DNA from: Synechococcus sp. NB0720_010
Lineage (GTDB): Bacteria > Cyanobacteriota > Cyanobacteriia > PCC-6307 > Cyanobiaceae
Length of the DNA: 64,000 nt
Assembly: GCF_023078835.1 (NCBI RefSeq)
Contig: NZ_CP090898.1
Location: forward strand, 870,045-934,044
Direction: 5' to 3'
Made by a program: the position numbers and the translations under genes. Positions 21,055-29,963 of this stretch are shown here, one piece after another. Every line of letters begins with the position of its first letter. The first letter of the stretch is position 1. The notes below the pieces were generated by a model. The model was not told the DNA's origin, made no database searches, and was given only the letters and a program-made list of their open reading frames with translations.

Positions 21055-21774
21055 CTAGGACTCCAGGGCCCGGCGATAGGCCGCCACCTGCAGATCCACG
21101 CCGGTAATCGCCGTCCCCACCACCACCGCATCGGAACCCCCATCAAGGGCCTGTCTGGCCTGCTGGGCTGAAGCGATTCCACCCTCACAGATCAGCATGA
21201 CCGGATCCGGGAGCTGCTCGCGCAGTGGACGCAACAGAGTCCAAGCGGGAGGCTTGAGGGAGGCGGTGGACTCGGTGTAGCCGTAGAGGGTTGTGCCAAC
21301 CCAATCACAGCCGAGCTCCGCGGCGCGCAACCCGTTCTCCAGACTGTCGACATCCGCCATCAAGCAGGCTCCAAGCTCCTGCTTGGCGCGCTGCACCAAA
21401 TCGGGCAAGAGGGCCCCAGCGGGGCGAACCCGATCAGTGGCATCCAGGGCGATGACATCGGCACCGGCGGCCCAAACCGCCTGAATCTCTTCCCAGCCGG
21501 GGGTGATGTAGACGGAACTATCGGGGAACGTGCGCTTCCAGAGGCCAATAATCAAAGCCTCCGGGCAGCGGCGGCGCACCGCCCCAATGTGTTCAGGACT
21601 CTCCAGGCGGACACCCACCGCGCCGTTGTTGAGGCTGGCCTCAGCCATGGCCGCAATCACCTGCGGGTCCCGCATCGGTGAGCCCTCAGGGGCCTGAACC
21701 GAGACGATCAGCCCGCCACGGAGCAACGAGGGATCAGGCAGCACGGGAGTCTTGCGAACCGGGAAGCCAAGCAC
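21055..21774 (-). CDS. nanE: Putative N-acetylmannosamine-6-phosphate 2-epimerase
   Basis: TIM-barrel protein of 239 residues matching NanE: LRGGLIVSVQAPEGSPM at the N-terminus, GAVGVRLESPEHI, the catalytic-lysine region LIIGLWKR, ALDATDR, LMADVDSLENGLRAAELGCDWVGTTLYGYT and ICEGGIASAQQARQAL. NanE interconverts ManNAc-6-P and GlcNAc-6-P, normally in sialic acid degradation. No other sialic acid gene is present here, so the physiological role is open. The listed GTG start overlaps the upstream gene by 41 bases; a GTG at 21744 would reduce this to 11. Confidence 0.85.
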   Translation of the reverse strand: MLGFPVRKTPVLPDPSLLRGGLIVSVQAPEGSPMRDPQVIAAMAEASLNNGAVGVRLESPEHIGAVRRRCPEALIIGLWKRTFPDSSVYITPGWEEIQAVWAAGADVIALDATDRVRPAGALLPDLVQRAKQELGACLMADVDSLENGLRAAELGCDWVGTTLYGYTESTASLKPPAWTLLRPLREQLPDPVMLICEGGIASAQQARQALDGGSDAVVVGTAITGVDLQVAAYRRALES

Positions 21775-22222
21775 GCAATTCCGCCAAGTCGGGATGGCTG
21801 GGGGCCGGAGCAGGGCGTGACGCAGCGGCTCGACGACGCACGACGGGCTTGAACGCCGTCTGAGGGATCGGAACCGGAGCCGCTACAGGTTCAGGCTCAG
21901 CCATCACAACCGGTTCGGGCTCAGGTTCAGGTTCCGGCTCGACTTCAGGTTGCGGTTCAGGTGCCATCTCCTCTTGCAGGGCAACGACGAGGGGCTCGGG
22001 CTCAGCCTGAGGAGTTCGCCACCAGTGGAGTCCTTCTGAATCCTCGGCTTCCAACTCCTGAAGCAGGGGCTCAAGAGCATCGACCCCGTGGCGATGGACC
22101 CACTGGCCGAGCAACCCATCCACGCTCGAGCGATCACGCTCGGACAAGGCCTGGCGCAGGGCCAAAACGTGGGCCTGGCGGCGGGCTTGCGGTGACGGCG
22201 GAGGAGAAGGGCGCTGGGGCAC
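21734..22222 (-). CDS. Pro/Glu-rich protein of unknown function
   Basis: A 162-residue protein from a GTG at 22222. The first 70 residues look folded and helical (ALRQALSERDRSSVDGLLGQW ... LEPLLQELEAEDSEGLHWW). They are followed by a Pro-Glu repeat tract (EPEPEPEPEP, about 90-125), a basic patch VVRRRAAASRP and a short helical C-terminus. There is no signal peptide or membrane helix. Pro-Glu tracts form stiff extended spacers, as in TonB. No family is recognised. It lies between the ABC permease and nanE in one direction. Confidence 0.6.
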   Translation of the reverse strand: MPQRPSPPPSPQARRQAHVLALRQALSERDRSSVDGLLGQWVHRHGVDALEPLLQELEAEDSEGLHWWRTPQAEPEPLVVALQEEMAPEPQPEVEPEPEPEPEPVVMAEPEPVAAPVPIPQTAFKPVVRRRAAASRPAPAPSHPDLAELRAWLPGSQDSRAA

Positions 22223-22240
22223 GATCGCTGCGGGAAAAGA

Positions 22241-23107
22241 TCAGGCGAGCTTGCGATCCAGCAAAGGGCGGATCAGCAGAAACAAACCCAACGCCAAAGC
22301 GGCCAGGACCCCTAAACAAGCGGCAGCGCTGAGGTCCCCATAGGGGGCATGCAACACCACAGCTGAGAGGGAGAAATGACCGGCGTAAGCGGCGCGAATC
22401 GGCTCAATCGCGAAGGTAAGGGGATTTACGGCCGCTAGCCAGCCCAACCAGGCCGGCATAAAGGAAATCGGAGCCAGGGCCGTGCTGGCAAACAGCAGGG
22501 GCAAATTGGCCACAAAGATCACGGCGATCAGCTCGATGTGACCTGGCAGTGCGAAGGCCAACCCCAAGCTCAGGCCCGTCACAGCGAAGACCAACAGCAA
22601 CAGGGTCAGCAGCACCAGGAGCAACCCAGAACCGCCGGGCCAGCCGTACCCCAAGACCCAGGCGGTGGCCATGATCGCGACGCTCTGCACCAGGCTCAGG
22701 GCCGTGATGTAGAGCACCGAGGCCAGGACAATCGAGCTGCGGGAGCGCAAGGGGGCCACCAACAGGCGATTGAGGAAACCAAACTCCCGATCGAACATCA
22801 CCGGCAAGCCGGCATTCAAGGCAGCGCTGAAGGCCGTGAAGACAATCACGCCGGCACCGAGGAAGCGGCCGTAACTCATGCCCTCGGGCAGCAGACCCTC
22901 AGGGGCATTGGCGAAGAGGGCCCCAAAGAGAACCAGCCAAATCAGGGGTTGCAGGACCCCCGCCACCAGGGTCGACGGACGGCGCGCCAGCTGCAAAAAC
23001 AGACGGCGGGTCAAGGCCAGGGTCTCCTGCGTCAGGTCAGCCAGGGCTGACCGCGGGGCGCTGGCGCTGGGGGCCGGGCTGAGCAAAGAAGAAGAAGCGC
23101 TGGTCAT
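22241..23107 (-). CDS. ABC-2 type transporter permease
   Basis: A 288-residue membrane protein with six predicted membrane segments and the ABC-2 exporter signature: the N-terminal amphipathic helix LTRRLFLQLARRPSTLVAGVLQPLIWLVLF, and the central FDREFGFLNRLLVAPLRSRSSI coupling region. It pairs with the ATPase gene 51 bases upstream to form a DrrAB-like exporter. The substrate cannot be told from sequence; lipids, polysaccharide and drugs are all exported by this class. It is part of a run that begins with ctaA-ctaB. Confidence 0.86.
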   Translation of the reverse strand: MTSASSSLLSPAPSASAPRSALADLTQETLALTRRLFLQLARRPSTLVAGVLQPLIWLVLFGALFANAPEGLLPEGMSYGRFLGAGVIVFTAFSAALNAGLPVMFDREFGFLNRLLVAPLRSRSSIVLASVLYITALSLVQSVAIMATAWVLGYGWPGGSGLLLVLLTLLLLVFAVTGLSLGLAFALPGHIELIAVIFVANLPLLFASTALAPISFMPAWLGWLAAVNPLTFAIEPIRAAYAGHFSLSAVVLHAPYGDLSAAACLGVLAALALGLFLLIRPLLDRKLA

Positions 23108-23158
23108 CTCAAATAACAGAAAAGTCCATCCACGGGAAATCCCGAACCAAAGCCACGG

Positions 23159-24190
23159 TCAACGCATGGACTGCTTGCGCTCCGCCTTGGCATCACGGAC
23201 ACCGGCCACCGCCAGCTCGGCATCCATCAAGGTCCGACCCGTGGCCTGGAGGTAGACGTCATCCAGGCTGGGGCGGCTTTGGGCAAGGGCAAAAACAGGG
23301 AGCTGGGCTTCAGCCAGCTGACGGCGCAACTGCTCCACCACCCCGTCGTGTTCAACCACCAAATTCAAGGAGAAGCCCTGGGCTCGGTTGACCACCACCT
23401 GCCGCACCCCCGGACAGGCCTGCAGCAGCTGCTGAACCCGTAGGGCCTCGGGTTCATCGCTGAACTCCCTCACCCGCAGGGTGACGCGGTCACCGCCGAG
23501 GGCCGCCTTGAGTTCGGAGGGGGGTCCCGCAGCAATCACCCGACCGTCCTCAATGATCGCCAGCTGATCCGCCAGGGCATCGACCTCCTCGAGGTAGTGA
23601 CTGCTCAGCAGCACCGTGGTGCCCTGGTCGCGCAGTTGGCGCAGCACGGTCCAAATGGCCGCGCGACTCTCGATATCCAGACCAACGGTGGGCTCATCGA
23701 GCACCAAGACATCCGGACGGTGCAGCAGACCGGAGGCCAAATCCAAACGCCGGCGCATCCCACCGGAGTAGGTGCCGCTGCGGCGGTCAATCCAGTCCGC
23801 CATCCCCAGCAGATCAATCAGCTCAGCAATGCGCTGGTCCCGGGCTGAACGGGCCAGGTGATACAGATCGCCCTGCAACTGGAGCAGCTCACGGCCGCTG
23901 AGAATCTTGTCGAGGGCAACCTCTTGGGCCACATAACCCAAACGCTCGCGGACACCGCGGGGGTCTGTCAGCGCGTCGAGACCAGCAACCTGGACACGGC
24001 CGCTGGACGGGGCCAACAGGGTGGCGAGGATGCGCAGGGTCGTTGTTTTGCCCGCCCCGTTGGGACCCAACAAGCCGAACAAACTGCCACCAGGGACCTG
24101 AAGATTCAGGCCGTTCAAGGCATCAACGGCCTTCTCACCTTTTCCGTAGCGCTTGGAGACGTTCTCCAGATCAATCACTGGATGAGTCAC
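23159..24190 (-). CDS. ABC transporter ATP-binding protein (DrrA/CcmA-like)
   Basis: A 343-residue ATPase with Walker A GPNGAGKTTT, the signature YSGGMRRRLDLASGL, Walker B VLVLDEPTVGLD and the H-loop LLSSHYLEE. The C-terminal extra domain of about 100 residues (VTLRVREFSDEPEAL ... LDDVYLQATGRTL) is typical of the DrrA subgroup. The start is GTG at 24190, 37 bases after the ctaB stop. Its partner is the permease gene immediately downstream. Confidence 0.9.
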   Translation of the reverse strand: MTHPVIDLENVSKRYGKGEKAVDALNGLNLQVPGGSLFGLLGPNGAGKTTTLRILATLLAPSSGRVQVAGLDALTDPRGVRERLGYVAQEVALDKILSGRELLQLQGDLYHLARSARDQRIAELIDLLGMADWIDRRSGTYSGGMRRRLDLASGLLHRPDVLVLDEPTVGLDIESRAAIWTVLRQLRDQGTTVLLSSHYLEEVDALADQLAIIEDGRVIAAGPPSELKAALGGDRVTLRVREFSDEPEALRVQQLLQACPGVRQVVVNRAQGFSLNLVVEHDGVVEQLRRQLAEAQLPVFALAQSRPSLDDVYLQATGRTLMDAELAVAGVRDAKAERKQSMR

Positions 24191-24227
24191 CGCCGCCGAC
24201 CTCGCTGGAGCACTAGAGAAATCGACT

Positions 24228-25244
24228 CTAGAAAGCGCCGCTCACCAGCGATGCCACCAGGGTGAAACCTGCGTTGCCGGACCCACTCCAACCCAGCAGG
24301 GCAAAGCCCTGCTGCGAAAACTGCTCCCCGGCCGGCATCCGAGCCATCAGCAGCAGCAGACAGACGCCAAAGAGATAGAAGATCGACCAGCGAAACAACC
24401 CCTTGGCCCGCTGCAGATCATCCGGGTCTTGGTGCAAATTCCAGGTCATCTGCAAGAGCCGGGCATTGAAGGGGAGCAGCAGGAGCCCGTAGAGCAACCC
24501 CCCACCGGGCAAGGCCCAGACACCCACCAGGCTCAGCACCACCGTCGCCAGGGCATACCAACGAATGGCCTCAGCGGTGGCACCACTGCCCTTCACCACA
24601 GGGAGCATGGGGATCCCGACGGCGCGGTAGTCCTCCTTCAGCAGCAGAGCGAGGGCCCAGAAATGGGCTGGCGTCCACAGCATCACCAGGGCAAACAACC
24701 ACCAACTCCCCAGGCCCAGATGGCCCGTTGCCGCGGCGGCACCGACCAGGGGGGGAATGGCTCCAGCCACACCACCGATCACGATGTTCTGGGTGGTGCG
24801 GGGCTTCAGCAGCACCGTGTAGAGCAGGACGTAACTGCACAGACCCAGCAGCGACAAGCTGGCGGCCAGACAATTCACCCCGCCCACCAGCAGCGTCGCC
24901 GCCGTCAGCGCGAGGGTGACGGCAATGGCAAAAGCCGTCGTGATCGAGAGGCGACCGGAGGGGAGGGCCCGGCCGCTGGTCCGCTGCATGCGGCCATCGA
25001 GCTCCTGCTCCCAAAGACAATTCAGGACACCAGCCGCTGCGGCGGCCAAGGCGCCACCACCCAAGGTGCAGGCCAGGCGGAGAGGAGGCAGGGGCCAGCC
25101 TTCCGACATCGCCATCCCGCCAAGGGTGGTCGCCAGCAACAGGGGGATCAAACGGGGCTTGGCGATCTCCAGCCAGGGGGGCAGCTTCAGCCGCTTCCTG
25201 GAGGGAACGATCTCCTCACGGGTCAGGGGCAAGGCATTAACCAC
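24228..25244 (-). CDS. ctaB: Protohaem IX farnesyltransferase (haem O synthase)
   Basis: UbiA-family membrane enzyme that farnesylates haem b to haem O for the terminal oxidase. The 338-residue protein has the two Asp-rich motifs ([22 protein letters not shown], carrying the N/D-x3-D-x2-R pattern, and later [13 protein letters not shown]), about eight membrane helices and the conserved [15 protein letters not shown] near the start. The GTG start at 25244 lies inside the ctaA 3' end (eight-base overlap), so the two haem A pathway genes are coupled. Confidence 0.93.
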   Translation of the reverse strand: MVNALPLTREEIVPSRKRLKLPPWLEIAKPRLIPLLLATTLGGMAMSEGWPLPPLRLACTLGGGALAAAAAGVLNCLWEQELDGRMQRTSGRALPSGRLSITTAFAIAVTLALTAATLLVGGVNCLAASLSLLGLCSYVLLYTVLLKPRTTQNIVIGGVAGAIPPLVGAAAATGHLGLGSWWLFALVMLWTPAHFWALALLLKEDYRAVGIPMLPVVKGSGATAEAIRWYALATVVLSLVGVWALPGGGLLYGLLLLPFNARLLQMTWNLHQDPDDLQRAKGLFRWSIFYLFGVCLLLLMARMPAGEQFSQQGFALLGWSGSGNAGFTLVASLVSGAF

Positions 25245-26118
25245 GAAGCACCTCCGGCCAACTACGAACGGTCAAGGCCGCCAGAACGGCCACCAAGAGA
25301 GCAGCGCCCAGCTGGTGTGCCACGGTCACCGCTGGAACGGACAGGCTGAGACGCAAACTCAGCACGCCCAGGGCGATCTGCAGCAGAACCAGCAGTGCCG
25401 CAGCCAAGGCAAAGGGGCGCTCCGCCGGCCGCTTCCAAAGCAGCAGTCCCGAACCCAGGAGCACCAGCAGACCCACCGGCCGAGCACCCAGGCGGTGCAT
25501 CAAGAGCCAGGAGCAACCCTCCCCAGCGCTCAGGCACCGGCCTGCCGCCCACTGACTGGCCATGAGTCCGCCCAAGAGGCACTGCACCAAGACCGCAGTC
25601 GCCAGGAATGCGGTGAGGCCAGCCCAAAGCAGAGAGCGTCCTGACGACGAAGCCAGGGAGCCGGCCCTCAGCAACTCACTCAAACCGCTCAGCAGAGCAA
25701 CCAACACCAGGGCGGTGAGCAGGTGAGCCGTCACCACAGGGAACGGCAACAGCAGGGTCACCGTTAGGGCACCCAAGCCCGCCTGAACAGCCACCAGCAC
25801 CAGGCTCAGGCTGGCCAGGAGGGGAAAGCCCTTGGGCAACTCCCGCCTCCACCACCAACTGACCGCGGTGAGAACCAGAAGGCCCACACCGACGACAAAG
25901 GCATCCAGGCGATGGAACCACTCCAGGAAGACCTGCAGGTTCATCTGGCGCCCCGGCAAGAGGGAGCCGTAGCAAAGGGGCCAGTCTGGGCAAGCCAGAC
26001 CTGCCTCCATCACACGCGTCGCCCCGCCGATGACCACCAGCGCAATCAGTGCGACCAACAAGTGGGCGCAGAGTGCGGCGAGGCCGTCTCGTTTGTTGGG
26101 CTGCATGGCGCCGAACAT
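25237..26118 (-). CDS. ctaA: Haem A synthase (CtaA/COX15)
   Basis: Oxidises the C8 methyl of haem O to give haem A. The 293-residue membrane protein shows conserved [21 protein letters not shown] near the N-terminus with the family Cys, HRLDAFVVG with a haem-ligand His, and a second half with [12 protein letters not shown] and [10 protein letters not shown], giving the expected internal duplication of four-helix bundles. It is divergent from the ctaCDE operon with about 200 bases between, which must hold both promoters. Confidence 0.93.
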   Translation of the reverse strand: MFGAMQPNKRDGLAALCAHLLVALIALVVIGGATRVMEAGLACPDWPLCYGSLLPGRQMNLQVFLEWFHRLDAFVVGVGLLVLTAVSWWWRRELPKGFPLLASLSLVLVAVQAGLGALTVTLLLPFPVVTAHLLTALVLVALLSGLSELLRAGSLASSSGRSLLWAGLTAFLATAVLVQCLLGGLMASQWAAGRCLSAGEGCSWLLMHRLGARPVGLLVLLGSGLLLWKRPAERPFALAAALLVLLQIALGVLSLRLSLSVPAVTVAHQLGAALLVAVLAALTVRSWPEVLRG

Positions 26119-26324
26119 CTCTGCTGGAGAAGGGCGGGTGGCGTCAACCTAATGACGTCACACCGGCTTCGCAGACGTCCGTCACGCGCCACCCAAAAGC
26201 GACACCAACAGTGATCAATGGGTGAGCGTTCCCTCACCAAGAAGCGGCGGATTGCTGCAAACAACCACGAACAACACGTCGACGATCAAGCCTCCATAAG
26301 CTGACCTCGATTGATTTCAGGACG
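26119..26324. promoter_or_regulatory. Divergent control region between ctaA and ctaC
   Basis: About 206 noncoding bases separate the starts of the haem A pathway genes and the oxidase operon. It must contain both promoters. The stretch AACAACCACGAACAACACGTCGACG region near 26262-26285 is AT-richer than its flanks. I see no strong dyad or known regulator box here. Confidence 0.4.
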
Positions 26325-27164
26325 ATGCGGATACCAGCCGCAATCCTCACCCTGATCACCGGAATGGCCCTGGTGTTGATGGGCCTCTGGATCGGGCAGA
26401 ACGTCAACCTCCTGCCGGTTGACGCCAGCGCCAACGCGCCTGTTTATGACGAGCTCTTCAAGGTGCTCTTCAGCATCGGCACCATCCTGTTCGTCGGGAT
26501 TGTCGGGCTGATCCTCTACAGCCTGGTGAAGTTCCGGCGCAAGCCAGGCGAGAGCGGTGATGGCGAAGCCGTCGAGGGGAACCTCCCGCTCGAGATCCTG
26601 TGGACCGCCATTCCCGCCGTGGTGGTCTTGTTTGTCGGGATCTATAGCTACGACATCTATGACCGGATGGGCGGCATGGCTCCGCTCAATGACCACAGCA
26701 TGCATGCCATGGGCGGGGAGATGGAGGAGTCCCGCACCTGGGGCGGCATCAGCCCCGTGAGCCTGGAGAGCGACGACGCCCTAGCCCCACTGCCGATCGA
26801 TGTGACGGCCATGCAGTTCGCGTTCATCTTTCACTACCCGGGGGCTGAGATCACGAGCGGCGAGCTGCATGTGCCCATGGGGCAGCCGGTGGCATTGCGC
26901 ATGAAGGCCAATGACGTCATCCATGCCTTCTGGGTCCCGGAATTCCGCCTGAAGCAAGACGTCATCCCCGGTCAGCCCACACTCTTAAGTTTCACCGCCA
27001 CGAGAACTGGCCGTTATCCGATCGTCTGCGCAGAGCTCTGCGGCCCGTACCACGGCGGAATGCGCTCGACCGTGATCGTCGATGAACCCGAGACCTTCGA
27101 GGCCTGGGTCAACCAGAACAGTCCGATTGCCAGCGCAGCCCCACAAACCCCGGTGCAGTCATGA
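26325..27164 (+). CDS. ctaC: Cytochrome c oxidase subunit II
   Basis: Subunit II holds the CuA centre that accepts electrons from cytochrome c or plastocyanin. The 279-residue protein has two N-terminal membrane helices (the first can serve as signal), the subunit II motif LPLEILWTAIPAVVVLF, and the cupredoxin domain with IHAFWVPEF and the complete CuA ligand set CAELCGPYHGGM. The His-rich loop NDHSMHAMGG between helix 2 and the cupredoxin domain is an extra that might bind metal. The stop overlaps the ctaD ATG (ATGA). Confidence 0.95.
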   Translation: MRIPAAILTLITGMALVLMGLWIGQNVNLLPVDASANAPVYDELFKVLFSIGTILFVGIVGLILYSLVKFRRKPGESGDGEAVEGNLPLEILWTAIPAVVVLFVGIYSYDIYDRMGGMAPLNDHSMHAMGGEMEESRTWGGISPVSLESDDALAPLPIDVTAMQFAFIFHYPGAEITSGELHVPMGQPVALRMKANDVIHAFWVPEFRLKQDVIPGQPTLLSFTATRTGRYPIVCAELCGPYHGGMRSTVIVDEPETFEAWVNQNSPIASAAPQTPVQS

Positions 27165-28837
27165 CCATCAGCCTGACCCCTGAGCACCGCACGCCGCTGC
27201 AACCCCAAGGCTGGCTGCGCTACCTAAGTTTCAGCACCGACCACAAGGTGATCGGGCTGCAGTATCTGGTTTGTGGCTTCATTTTTTATCTGATCGGTGG
27301 CGCCCTCGCTGGAGCGATTCGAACCGAGCTGCTGACCCCGATTTCTGACTTCCTTCCAAGGGAGACCTACAACGAAGTCCTGACCCTGCACGGGACGGTG
27401 ATGATCTTTCTCTGGATCGTCCCGGTGGTGAATGGGGCCTTCGGCAATTACCTGATTCCCTTCTATGTGGGAGCGCGCGACATGGCGTTCCCAAGACTGA
27501 ACGCGGTGGCGTTTTGGCTGATCCCTCCAGCCGGGTTGCTCCTGATCAGCAGTTACTTCATCGCCAGCGCTGCCCAGTCGGGCTGGACCGCCTATCCACC
27601 CCTGAGCATCACGACCCCGGCCACCGGTCAGATCATCTGGATCTTGAGCGTGCTGCTTCTGGGCGGCAGCTCCATCTTTGGCGGGATCAACTTCATCGCC
27701 ACCATCCTCAAACTGCGGCGACCGGGGCTCAAGCTGATGCAGCTCCCGATGTACTGCTGGGCGATGCTCGGCACCAGCATCTTGGTGGTGCTCTCCACCC
27801 CAGTCCTGGCCGGCACTCTGGTGCTACTGAGCTTCGACATCATTGCCCACACCGGCTTTTTCAACCCAAGCCTGGGCGGCAATGCGGTGGTTTATCAGCA
27901 CCTGTTTTGGTTCTATTCCCACCCCGCGGTTTACATCATGGTGCTGCCGGCCTTTGGCCTGGTGAGCGAAATCCTGCCGATCCACTGCCGCAAGCCGCTC
28001 TTCGGATACACAACGATGGTGTATTCGATCATGGGCATCGTCGTCTTGGGCCTGATCGTCTGGGCCCACCACATGTTCACCAGCGGCACGCCTCCCTGGA
28101 TGCGGCTGTTCTTCACCATCGCCACCTCCTTTATCGCCGTCCCGACAGGGATCAAGTTCTTCAACTGGCTCGCCACCATGTGGGGAGGCCGCATTGCCCT
28201 CAACAGCGCGATGCTCTTCTCCTGCGGCTTCATCATCAACTTTGTCTTCGGGGGAATCACGGGCGTCGCCCTCGCTCAGGTCCCCTTTGACATTCACGTG
28301 CACGACACCTACTTCGTCGTCGCCCACTTCCACTACATCGTCTACGGCGGCACGGTGTTTGTGATCTTTGCCTCGATCTACCACTGGTATCCCAAGGTGA
28401 CCGGCCGATTGCTCAACGAGGACCTGGGACGGCTGCACTTTCTCTTGACCTTTGTCGGCTTCAACCTCTGCTTCGCTCCGCAACACTGGCTTGGCCTCAA
28501 TGGCATGCCGCGCCGCGTTGCCGAATACGACCCGCAATTTGAGTTGATCAACCAGCTCAGCAGTGTTGGGGCGCTGCTGATGGCCATCAGCACCCTGCCC
28601 TTCCTGCTGAACGTCGTCATGAGTGCCTTCAACGGCGCACCAGCCGGAGACAACCCCTGGAATGCCCTGACCCCCGAATGGCTCACCAGCTCCCCTCCAC
28701 CGGTGGAGAACTGGAAGGGAGAGGCCCCCTTGGTGAAAGAGCCCTACGGCTATGGCACCCCCGCCGGCGAACTGCCGTTGGCCGCCACCTCGGGCTCTGA
28801 GCTGTGGAAGCTCGGCAACTCTGACCAGCGCTCCTGA
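27161..28837 (+). CDS. ctaD: Cytochrome c oxidase subunit I
   Basis: The catalytic haem-copper subunit, 558 residues with twelve membrane helices. Haem and CuB ligands are visible: LHGTVMIF for the low-spin haem His, FWFYSHPAVYIMVLP with the cross-linked His/Tyr pair, WAHHMFTSG with the two CuB His, and VHDTYFVVAHFHYI with the haem a3 and a ligands. It starts with the ATG overlapping ctaC. It is the respiratory terminal oxidase that shares the plastoquinone/cytochrome pool with photosynthesis. Confidence 0.97.
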   Translation: MTISLTPEHRTPLQPQGWLRYLSFSTDHKVIGLQYLVCGFIFYLIGGALAGAIRTELLTPISDFLPRETYNEVLTLHGTVMIFLWIVPVVNGAFGNYLIPFYVGARDMAFPRLNAVAFWLIPPAGLLLISSYFIASAAQSGWTAYPPLSITTPATGQIIWILSVLLLGGSSIFGGINFIATILKLRRPGLKLMQLPMYCWAMLGTSILVVLSTPVLAGTLVLLSFDIIAHTGFFNPSLGGNAVVYQHLFWFYSHPAVYIMVLPAFGLVSEILPIHCRKPLFGYTTMVYSIMGIVVLGLIVWAHHMFTSGTPPWMRLFFTIATSFIAVPTGIKFFNWLATMWGGRIALNSAMLFSCGFIINFVFGGITGVALAQVPFDIHVHDTYFVVAHFHYIVYGGTVFVIFASIYHWYPKVTGRLLNEDLGRLHFLLTFVGFNLCFAPQHWLGLNGMPRRVAEYDPQFELINQLSSVGALLMAISTLPFLLNVVMSAFNGAPAGDNPWNALTPEWLTSSPPPVENWKGEAPLVKEPYGYGTPAGELPLAATSGSELWKLGNSDQRS

Positions 28838-28842
28838 ATGCC

Positions 28843-29445
28843 ATGACAAGCCTGAGCACAAGCGAATCCCTGAATCAAGAACAGGGCACCGAGCACCAGG
28901 AGCACCACGGCGACTTCCGGATGTTCGGCCTCGCCACCTTCCTGGTGGCCGATGGCATGACCTTCGCCGGTTTCTTTGCCGCCTATCTGACCTTCCGAGC
29001 CGTTAACCCCCTGCCATCCGGGGCGACCTACGAATTGGAGATGGTGCTACCCACCATCAACACCCTGTTGCTGCTGATCAGCAGCTTCACCTTCCACCGG
29101 GCTGGCGCAGCGCTGAAGCGCAACCAAAAAGCCCTCTGCCAACGCTGGCTTTTGATCAGTGCCGCCCTGGGTTTTGCCTTTCTGGCCGGTCAGATGAAGG
29201 AGTACTTCGAGCTGCCCTTTGGCCTGACCGACAACCTCTTTGCCAGCACCTTCTACGCCATCACGGGCTTCCACGGCCTGCACGTCACCTTGGGCGGCTT
29301 GATGATCCTGATCGTCTGGTGGCAGTGCCGTGAAGGGGGCCGCGTCAGCTCTGACAACCTCTTTCCCCTGGAGGCCGCCGAGCTTTATTGGCACTTCGTC
29401 GATGGGATCTGGGTGGTGCTCTACGGAATCCTTTATCTGCTGTAG
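28843..29445 (+). CDS. ctaE: Cytochrome c oxidase subunit III
   Basis: A 200-residue five-helix subunit III of the shorter bacterial type. Visible are LATFLVADGMTFAGFFAAYLTFR at helix 1, the conserved FYAITGFHGLHVTLGG, and the C-terminal ELYWHFVDGIWVVLYGILYLL. It lies five bases after ctaD and closes the ctaCDE operon. It stabilises subunit I and binds lipid. Confidence 0.95.
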   Translation: MTSLSTSESLNQEQGTEHQEHHGDFRMFGLATFLVADGMTFAGFFAAYLTFRAVNPLPSGATYELEMVLPTINTLLLLISSFTFHRAGAALKRNQKALCQRWLLISAALGFAFLAGQMKEYFELPFGLTDNLFASTFYAITGFHGLHVTLGGLMILIVWWQCREGGRVSSDNLFPLEAAELYWHFVDGIWVVLYGILYLL

Positions 29446-29536
29446 GGCAGCTGTTTGATCACAGTTCTTGCAAGTTGCCCTTGCGAAGCATTGCAAGTGA
29501 TCGGCACAATCGGGCCGCCAGCGACCCACTGCAGCG

Positions 29537-29944
29537 GTGTTCGTCGAAGAGAAGACAACCAAGCCGACCCAGATGCTGGAAGGCAAGGCGCTACTGGACA
29601 AAGCCCGGTCGCTCAGCAATCGGCCTGAAGATCAGATCGCTCGGGCCTGTGGCTATGTCGGTCCCAGTGGCCGTCTTCTCAAAAAAAGCTTCTATCGCGC
29701 CCTGGTGGAAGCCAAGGGCTACAAGCTCCCCAGCCAAAGCGGCGGTGGCAGCGGCACCAAGGGGCGGCAAGCGGAATTCCGCACCAAGGTCCATGGCAAC
29801 GGCAACCTCCTGATCGGCAACGCCTACACCAGGCGCATGGGGCTAGAACCCGGCCAGGAGTTCAAGATCGAAGTCCACAAAGAAACGGGCTCCATTTGGC
29901 TGCTGCCCGTGGAACAGGACGGCAGCGCAAACGAAGCCCTCTAA
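29537..29944 (+). CDS. cyAbrB-type AbrB-like transcriptional regulator
   Basis: The 135-residue protein begins with the cyAbrB-specific N-terminal region (LEGKALLDKARSLSNRPEDQIARACGYVG) and ends with an AbrB-like swapped-hairpin region (FRTKVHGNGNLLIGNAYTRRMGLEPGQEFKIEV). In cyanobacteria AbrB DNA-binding domains are usually C-terminal, as here. cyAbrB proteins act as global regulators of carbon/nitrogen balance and nucleoid organisation. The GTG at 29537 is chosen; the ATG at 29573 directly before LEGKALL is also possible. It is convergent with the HdeD-like gene. Confidence 0.88.
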   Translation: MFVEEKTTKPTQMLEGKALLDKARSLSNRPEDQIARACGYVGPSGRLLKKSFYRALVEAKGYKLPSQSGGGSGTKGRQAEFRTKVHGNGNLLIGNAYTRRMGLEPGQEFKIEVHKETGSIWLLPVEQDGSANEAL

Positions 29945-29963
29945 GGGAGATCCCCTGCGCGAT

